Assembly: GCA_002477625.1 (NCBI GenBank) | Contig: DLQQ01000077.1 | Location: forward strand, 61,614 to 90,222 | Origin: Candidatus Arcticimaribacter sp. UBA7428 | Lineage (GTDB): Bacteria > Bacteroidota > Bacteroidia > Flavobacteriales > Flavobacteriaceae | Reading direction: 5' to 3' | Length of the DNA: 28,609 nt | Part shown: positions 24,701 to 28,609 of the stretch, piece after piece | Layout of the letters: every line of letters begins with the position of its first letter | Numbering within the stretch: the stretch's first letter is position 1 | Translations under genes and position numbers: made by a program | Notes under the pieces: generated by a model | What the model saw: only the letters and a program-made list of their open reading frames with translations | What the model was told of the DNA's origin: nothing | Databases searched by the model: none

Positions 24701-25629
24701 TATGGCGATTAAAAGTCGAAGATGTTGGACCGCAAGACACCGGAAGAATTATACTTTTTAACATTAGTTTTTGTGTCAATGGAACTATCCTAGAAAATGA
24801 TGATCCTGATTTATTACCGAACGCTACGGATAATTGCCCGCTTATAGCGAATCAAGATCAAGCCGATTCGGATGCCGATGGACGAGGGGATTTATGTGAC
24901 GTCGACACCTTTAATAATTTCACCCTATCAAAGATTGATGAAACCTGTGTTTCGAGAAATAATGGTGCAATTCAAATTAGCGCAACTGCACTTGCCGATT
25001 ATACGATTCAAGTTACTGGCCCAAATGGATTTTCGAATGCCTACACCTTTACAACGAATCTTCTGAATATCCCAAACCTTGAAAGTGGAGACTATCTCAT
25101 TTGTATTGGTGTGGAGGACGACCCAAGTTTCGAACGATGTTTTACAGCTTCAATTGAGGAACCTGAGCCTTTACAGGTTACTTCTTTTGTGAATGAAAGC
25201 GATTTGAGTTTATCCTTATCCCTCCAAGGAGCAGCTCACTACAATCTTACTATAAACAATCGAGAAACAAGGATCCAAGGCAAGTCACAAATCAACTTAC
25301 CTTTGAGAAAAGGATTGAATACAATCGAAGTTACTTCAGATTTAAGTTGTCAGGGCTCTTTTAAAAAAGAGCTGTATATAGCTACGGACTCTGTGTTATT
25401 TCCAAATCCAGTTCAAGAGGAATCCTATGTTTTGATTGGAGGTACTGTTTCCGCAATTCAGTACACCATCTATGATATACAAGCTAATATTCTTTTAGAT
25501 AAAAAAGTTCAACTTCAAGGGAGCGACAGGAAAATTCCAATTAATATGAGTTTGTTGCCTAGTGGAAATTATTTGTTAAAAATACGCAGTACTCAGAACG
25601 AAGAAACCCTAAAATTCATCAAGCAATGA
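21739..25629 (+). CDS. Secreted reprolysin-like (M12B-type) zinc metalloprotease with T9SS sorting domain
   Basis: A 1296-residue extracellular protease. It starts with GTG (in-frame TAA at 21727, next Met only at residue 37) and a signal peptide, KSRFTLFLFFLAISFSVNAQ. After a propeptide-like region comes a metzincin catalytic domain (about 205-425). Its zinc motif is HEIGHQFGGYH, with ligands His354, His358 and His364, catalytic Glu355, and the Met-turn at Met386 (STIMAYAG). Downstream are Ig/PKD-like modules (about 430-770), a fibronectin-III-like module (about 777-870), a proprotein-convertase P-domain (about 878-1012), and a calcium-binding thrombospondin-3-like repeat (DNCPLIANQDQADSDADGRGDLCD region, about 1021-1054). 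An SprB-like module (about 1066-1135) and a type A T9SS C-terminal sorting domain (LFPNPV, 1220-1296) complete it. It should be exported through the outer membrane and held at or released from the surface. The substrate is unknown. Coupled by ATGA to the next gene. Confidence 0.92.
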   Translation: MKSRFTLFLFFLAISFSVNAQDLWIFENDSPGLSKGMRFDSNNPIQTVSLDRSQLDAFITKIDSQSSFLKTEQITIVFPNEFGQSEKFSVRNAALLSSKLSEKHSNIKTFVGTSLSRKNVGIRWSVSPMGVNAMIDSPEGQFFVQPDRTGGKNKHLFYKRGGTLYDDFEPLNCLVTEDKTTKKSATQTKVQRKQTSKSSSDQTLKTYRIAVSATGEFTQYWGDDDDTNGTNKEDAYAKIISTINRINQVFQIDLGVQLQLVSDVNLLFDDPDTDPYGDDFNDEIQEVLTDSIGEVNYDLGHLFDFGVPDGNAGSVGNVCRDGFKGSAYTSHPFVDTTEIGAFLNDYFDIDFVAHEIGHQFGGYHTFSFETGVAGVNSEPGSGSTIMAYAGVTAEDNVQNHSDPYFHYNSIKNIQDYLARNSCQVSTPITNQPPHVSAGQEVSIPIGTAYTLEAIASDPDDDALTYCWEQLNSGLVTRDNFGPYNQSGSSNRSFPPTNSPIRTVPSMSRVLANQLIQTNPRFPNDWQTVSLVGRTQLWGVTVRDRSETSASGVGQTDQDTRIINVIERAGPFEISSPVSNTITWQTGAHEVILWDVANTDQAPINTQTVSIYLSSDNGQNFDTLLVSNTLNDGRFDFVVPPNINSTNVRIKIVPDNGIYFAVNNDRFSILERPFATPFQVLSKTACDLEPVSFDFILNRYQEFEGAVDLTLINVPDGITYSINTVSSTADQQQGTISFTKTSNIAPGIYTMTLVSSAGSSEAQQIFQYIHQQSTVQTPTGLSPNASDDLQLIKPVLSWESDENVDQYTVELSLSNTFDSIVVSTTTKESNFTPLENLASETRFYWRVKGRNSCGESNYSEVQNFTTDFLDCSPIGAVNLPRNLIDAGSGKSGITFADVYMANDSVISDVNIEVSIQHTYLSDMILTLVAPDGTEVILARNIGGARSNLVNTVFDQEAINLIEDGSAPYTGSFVPTGDLTVFNGQSSFGIWRLKVEDVGPQDTGRIILFNISFCVNGTILENDDPDLLPNATDNCPLIANQDQADSDADGRGDLCDVDTFNNFTLSKIDETCVSRNNGAIQISATALADYTIQVTGPNGFSNAYTFTTNLLNIPNLESGDYLICIGVEDDPSFERCFTASIEEPEPLQVTSFVNESDLSLSLSLQGAAHYNLTINNRETRIQGKSQINLPLRKGLNTIEVTSDLSCQGSFKKELYIATDSVLFPNPVQEESYVLIGGTVSAIQYTIYDIQANILLDKKVQLQGSDRKIPINMSLLPSGNYLLKIRSTQNEETLKFIKQ

Positions 25630-26309
25630 AAAGGAGGTTGCAAACATCAGTATTAATTCTTACAGCTGTACTTTTTTGTACCTGCTCAAAGCCCTCAATA
25701 CCTGAGCCCGGAGCTGCAGTATTGACGGCTCCTGAAAATAGTAATACATGCCTGCCAATTTTTACAACAGATACACAAGGAGTTGTCAGTTTTGTTTGGG
25801 AAGAAGCACAAAATACAGATTCGTATGAAGTTGTTGTTCGGAACAGTACTACACAATCAGAACAAAGGAAGTCTGTTGATTTAACAAATACAACGATTAC
25901 ATTAGACCGAGGAGTTCCTTATAGTTGGTGGGTAGTTTCTTCTTCAGAAGCAAGTACTGTAAATACAAAAAGCGCGGTATGGAGTTTTTATTTGGAGGGC
26001 CTACAGCAAGAACGTTTTTTACCCTTTTCAGCACAATTAAATAATCCTCAAGATGAACAAGACGTTACTTTGTCATCGGGATATGCAAACCTACAATGGA
26101 CTGGTTCAGATTTAGACAATGACATTGCGTACTATCAAGTGTATATTGGCACAGATGCTGCTCAGTTGAGTCTAGTTCAAGACAACCAAATAGCGTCAAG
26201 TTATTCAGCCTTGTTGGAAGTTGGACAAATGTATTTCTGGCAAATTATTACAGTAGACCAGCGCAGAAATAAATCGCAATCGGCAATTCAAAGTTTTACA
26301 ACTTCCTAA
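25626..26309 (+). CDS. Small exported protein with two fibronectin-III-like modules, possible lipoprotein
   Basis: A 227-residue protein that I cannot assign to a named family. The N terminus (MKRRLQTSVLILTAVLFCTCSKP) is a secretion signal ending in a Cys-rich stretch. Cys18 or Cys20 could be lipidated, but neither has a canonical lipobox (VLFC, FCTC). Two FN3-like modules follow: about 35-120 (VSFVWEEAQNTDSYEVVVRN to AVWSFYLEG) and about 128-227 (LQWTGSDLDNDIAYYQVYIG to IQSFTTS). The second resembles the FN3-like module in the protease encoded just upstream (SWESDENVDQYTVELS to VQNFTTD). The ATG overlaps the protease stop (ATGA), so the two are translationally coupled, which suggests partners at the cell surface. 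The 3' end overlaps pth by four bases. Confidence 0.85.
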   Translation: MKRRLQTSVLILTAVLFCTCSKPSIPEPGAAVLTAPENSNTCLPIFTTDTQGVVSFVWEEAQNTDSYEVVVRNSTTQSEQRKSVDLTNTTITLDRGVPYSWWVVSSSEASTVNTKSAVWSFYLEGLQQERFLPFSAQLNNPQDEQDVTLSSGYANLQWTGSDLDNDIAYYQVYIGTDAAQLSLVQDNQIASSYSALLEVGQMYFWQIITVDQRRNKSQSAIQSFTTS

Positions 26310-26926
26310 GAACCGTTGAACTGATTCATAGCTGCTTGTATTCCTTGGGAAACAAAAGATAAAATTTGTTCTTTTGTTTTCTTTATTCTCAACGGCATCG
26401 CATCGAGTTCTTGCTCGGACCATTTCCCCAACACAAAGTCTACCGTATTGTAACCCTTTTCGTCACTTTGGATACCAAAACGAATACGAGGATAATTTGG
26501 AGTATTCAGTTGTGCTTGAATGTCTTTAAGACCGTTATGTCCTCCGTCACTCCCTTTAGGTTTTAAGCGGATTGTACCAAATGGCAAGTTTAAATCATCG
26601 GTTATTATAAGGATGTTTTGCAGCGGGATGTTTTCTTTTAAAGCCCAATAGCGGACTGCCTTCCCACTCAGATTCATCAAGGTTGATGGTTTTAGCAAAA
26701 GCATTGATTTACCTTTGAATCGAGTTTTACAAACCGCTCCATAGCGTAGGTCTTCGAAAGTTAAATCACGCTCTTCTGCGAAACTATTCAAAACCTTAAA
26801 TCCAATATTATGTCTGGTGTTGTAATAAGGAGCACCAATATTGCCTAGGCCAACAATTAAAAATTTTTTCAAAGGGTCTTCTTTTGGTTTATCCGTTCGT
26901 TTAAAAAGTCTCTTTATGTAATTCAT
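26306..26926 (-). CDS. pth: Peptidyl-tRNA hydrolase
   Basis: Pth cleaves peptidyl-tRNAs that drop off the ribosome. The 206 residues include a basic N-terminal extension of about 20 residues (MNYIKRLFKRTDKPKEDPLK) before the usual start KKFLIVGLGNIG. No other start codon lies close to the conserved strand, so the extension is kept. The catalytic His39 is in NTRHNIGF. Asn85 (LMNLSG) and Asp110 (ITDDLNLPFG) stand at the conserved substrate-binding and His-activating positions, and the GGHNGLKDI loop follows. It lies downstream of a strong terminator and has its own weak -7-like element. Convergent with the FN3-protein gene, overlapping by four bases. Confidence 0.96.
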   Translation of the reverse strand: MNYIKRLFKRTDKPKEDPLKKFLIVGLGNIGAPYYNTRHNIGFKVLNSFAEERDLTFEDLRYGAVCKTRFKGKSMLLLKPSTLMNLSGKAVRYWALKENIPLQNILIITDDLNLPFGTIRLKPKGSDGGHNGLKDIQAQLNTPNYPRIRFGIQSDEKGYNTVDFVLGKWSEQELDAMPLRIKKTKEQILSFVSQGIQAAMNQFNGS

Positions 26927-26940
26927 CTATTAATAAAGTA

Positions 26941-26948
26941 TAAAGATA
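26941..26948 (-). promoter_or_regulatory. Possible -7 element of pth
   Basis: TATCTTTA on the minus strand matches TAnnTTTG except for the last base and ends 14 bases before the pth ATG. It begins right at the end of the T-run of the rplY terminator, so termination and re-initiation sites touch. Confidence 0.35.
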
Positions 26949-26985
26949 AAAAAAAGCATCTGTTGGAAACCAACAGATGCTTTTT
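26948..26985 (-). terminator. Intrinsic terminator of the prs-rplY operon
   Basis: A perfect 16-bp inverted repeat (26951-26966 with 26970-26985; GC-bearing core AGCATCTGTTGG) with a 3-base loop. On the minus strand it is followed by an 8-T run (26955-26948). It lies 22 bases past the rplY stop and separates prs-rplY from pth. The arms end in five A/T pairs, so a shorter T-run also exists on the plus strand, but no plus-strand gene reaches it. Confidence 0.92.
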
Positions 26986-27007
26986 ATAAACGATACTAGG
27001 AAGGTGC

Positions 27008-27625
27008 TTATTCAGCAGCTTCTGTAGATTCTTCTTGTTCAGTTTCAGCTTCTTCGACATCAGCTTCTTTTATAGCTGCTCTTGAAGTTCTAACCTGACA
27101 AATAACTGTGTTGTCTGGGTGAACAAAAGTAAAGTTTTCAGATTCGATTGAAGAAGTAAATAATTTATCTCCTAATTCAAGAGCCGAAATGTCAGCGATG
27201 ATTACATCGGGAAGATTACTTGGCAAAGCGCGTACACGAAGTTTACGCTTGTTAAGAACCAACGTTCCACCGCTAATAAGTACACCAGGAGCTGCTCCTT
27301 GTAATTCTACTGGAATGTTCATGGAAATTTCTTTATTCTCTTTTAACTCGTAAAAGTCAACATGAAGAATTCGATCAGTTAATGGGTGGAATTGAATGTC
27401 TTGTAGAATTGCATTGACGGTTGTTTTGTCGTCAAGCTTAAGCTCCACTGTGTGTGCATTTGGAGTATAAACGAGTTTGCTGAAATCTAGTTCTTTCGCT
27501 GCAAAATGTACGGCATTGTTTTCACCGTATAAAACGCAGGGAACCATACCAGCATTACGTAAGGCTTTTGTTGCTTTCTTGCCTACGCTTTCTCTTTTTG
27601 ATCCGTTAATTGTAATTGATTTCAT
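27008..27625 (-). CDS. rplY: Ribosomal protein bL25 (CTC form)
   Basis: A 205-residue long-form bL25 that binds 5S rRNA in the large subunit. The N-terminal L25 domain (about 1-95) opens with [33 protein letters not shown]-terminal TL5/CTC beta domain (about 95-180) follows, with [20 protein letters not shown]. The tail is strongly acidic ([19 protein letters not shown]), as in many Bacteroidota homologues. It begins 18 bases after the prs stop and is cotranscribed with it; the pair ends at the hairpin terminator at 26948-26985. Confidence 0.96.
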   Translation of the reverse strand: MKSITINGSKRESVGKKATKALRNAGMVPCVLYGENNAVHFAAKELDFSKLVYTPNAHTVELKLDDKTTVNAILQDIQFHPLTDRILHVDFYELKENKEISMNIPVELQGAAPGVLISGGTLVLNKRKLRVRALPSNLPDVIIADISALELGDKLFTSSIESENFTFVHPDNTVICQVRTSRAAIKEADVEEAETEQEESTEAAE

Positions 27626-27643
27626 TGGTATTTATTTATTGAT

Positions 27644-28600
27644 TTAAACTATAAACTTCGAACTAATTGATTTGTTTTCATGAACCTCACGCATGGTACT
27701 TGCGAAAAGATCTGCACAACTCAATACTTTTATTTTTGGGCTTTGTTTTTTTGCAGGAATAGAATCAGTAACGATCAACTCTTCGAGTAAGGAGTTCTCG
27801 ATACGCTCATAAGCATTTCCAGAAAGTAGTGCATGCGTACAAATTGCACGAACCGAAAGGGCACCTCGTTCGCGCATAACCTCTGCTGCTTTGGTTAGTG
27901 TACCAGCTGTATCAACCATATCATCCACAAGAACCACATTCTTGCCTTTAACATCTCCAATTAATTCCATGTGAGAAATTACATTTGCTTTTTCACGTTG
28001 CTTGTAACATATTACAACATCGCTTTTAAGAAACTTAGAATATGCATAAGCTCTTTTAGAACCCCCCATATCCGGAGAAGCAATTGTTAGATTTTCTAGG
28101 TTCAATGATTTTACATAGGGTACAAAAATCGTAGATGCGAATAAGTGATCTACTGGCTTTTCGAAGAACCCTTGAATCTGATCCGCATGTAAATCCATGG
28201 TGATGATTCGAGTTGCTCCGGCAGCTTCAAGAAGGTTTGCAATCAGTTTAGCTCCAATTGGAACTCGTGGCTTGTCTTTTCTATCCTGACGCGCCCATCC
28301 AAAATAGGGCATCACGGCTGTTATGTGACGAGCAGAAGCTCTTTTGGCTGCGTCTATCATTAAGAGAAGCTCCATTAAGTTTTCTGAACTCGGATGTGTA
28401 GATCCTACTAAAAAAACTCGAGACCCACGAACCGATTCCTCAAAGGAAGGTTGGAATTCGCCATCACTGTAATGTGAGAAGGCAACCTTGCCCATGGGGA
28501 TTCCAAATAGTGTTGCAATTTCTTTTGCAAGGACTTCGCTTTGGGTACAACTAAAAATTTTTGCTTCTGTTTTCACGTAACCTAATTTGTTGTTCAACAT
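27644..28600 (-). CDS. prs: Ribose-phosphate pyrophosphokinase
   Basis: Prs makes PRPP from ribose 5-phosphate and ATP for purine, pyrimidine, NAD, histidine and tryptophan synthesis. The 318 residues show FSHYSDGEFQPSFEESVRG (41-59), the ATP-site YFGWARQDRKDKPRVPIGAK (99-118), the catalytic/metal DLHADQIQGFF (136-146) and the PRPP loop VVLVDDMVDTAGTL (222-235). All are intact. The ATG at 28600 is used; a GTG at 28576 (MKTEAKIF) is a possible shorter start. Only nine bases of upstream sequence are visible, so its promoter is outside the window. Confidence 0.96.
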   Translation of the reverse strand: MLNNKLGYVKTEAKIFSCTQSEVLAKEIATLFGIPMGKVAFSHYSDGEFQPSFEESVRGSRVFLVGSTHPSSENLMELLLMIDAAKRASARHITAVMPYFGWARQDRKDKPRVPIGAKLIANLLEAAGATRIITMDLHADQIQGFFEKPVDHLFASTIFVPYVKSLNLENLTIASPDMGGSKRAYAYSKFLKSDVVICYKQREKANVISHMELIGDVKGKNVVLVDDMVDTAGTLTKAAEVMRERGALSVRAICTHALLSGNAYERIENSLLEELIVTDSIPAKKQSPKIKVLSCADLFASTMREVHENKSISSKFIV

Positions 28601-28609
28601 TATTTTAGG

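Noticed and set aside
28574..28576. GTG at 28576 as an alternative prs start
   Set aside because: Possible, since the family-like part begins at KTEAKIF, but the ATG at 28600 is the stronger codon and the upstream context is cut off by the window edge.
1..28609. Search by eye for tRNA/rRNA genes, CRISPR arrays, insertion sequences, phage genes, attachment sites and riboswitches
   Set aside because: None seen; intergenic space is too short for most of these, and no direct-repeat arrays or transposase-like proteins occur.

Overview
The window is a gene-dense chromosomal segment of a Bacteroidota bacterium, almost certainly a member of the Flavobacteriaceae. This rests on AT-rich coding sequence, the Bacteroidota-type -7 promoter element TAnnTTTG in front of many genes, a secreted protease with a type IX secretion (T9SS) C-terminal sorting domain, a PorG-like T9SS outer-membrane protein, and family-typical gene neighbourhoods (porG-uppS-bamA-ompH-ompH; serS-DUF4286-rsmA-mgtE; prs-rplY-pth). 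I see no tRNA, rRNA, CRISPR array, insertion sequence, phage gene or integration site. No gap between genes exceeds 300 bases, and the largest are divergent promoter regions of roughly 60-130 bases.

Layout. Bases 1-892 hold the 3' part of a TolC-family outer-membrane efflux gene, followed by tsaB (tRNA t6A synthesis). On the minus strand, 1586-4521 carries an nifU-like Fe-S scaffold gene followed by a DUF255/YyaL thioredoxin-fold gene. A gamma-carbonic-anhydrase-like gene reads right (4620-5141) and collides with murI on the minus strand. From 12093 down to 5984 runs a minus-strand envelope operon: nadK, porG (DUF6089), uppS, bamA and two OmpH/Skp chaperones. It ends at a strong intrinsic terminator that sits against the murI start codon. 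Divergent from nadK is a rightward set: pdxJ, an alpha/beta hydrolase, a GNAT acetyltransferase and a monofunctional aspartate kinase. A second long minus-strand operon, read from 20648 down to 15543, has serS, a DUF4286 gene, rsmA, mgtE, a 2-hydroxyacid dehydrogenase and an ArsC-type thiol reductase. ribF lies upstream of it. Divergent from ribF are a 1296-residue T9SS-exported metzincin protease and a translationally coupled small protein with two fibronectin-III-like modules. The window ends with prs-rplY (minus), a perfect 16-bp terminator hairpin, and pth.

How the genes work together. Most are housekeeping: cell-wall precursors (uppS, murI), outer-membrane assembly (bamA plus two Skp-like chaperones), NAD(P), B6 and FAD cofactors (nadK, pdxJ, ribF), translation (serS, rsmA, tsaB, pth, rplY) and PRPP (prs). 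PorG links the envelope operon to type IX secretion, and the metzincin carries the matching export signal. The part least explained by known families is the metzincin/FN3-protein pair at 21739-26309. Genes are packed tightly: several same-strand neighbours overlap as ATGA or TAATG, and four convergent pairs overlap or nearly touch at their 3' ends. Start codons were revised for nifU (4521), the first ompH (7134), pdxJ (12220) and arsC (15962) on promoter, signal-peptide, family-length or overlap evidence.
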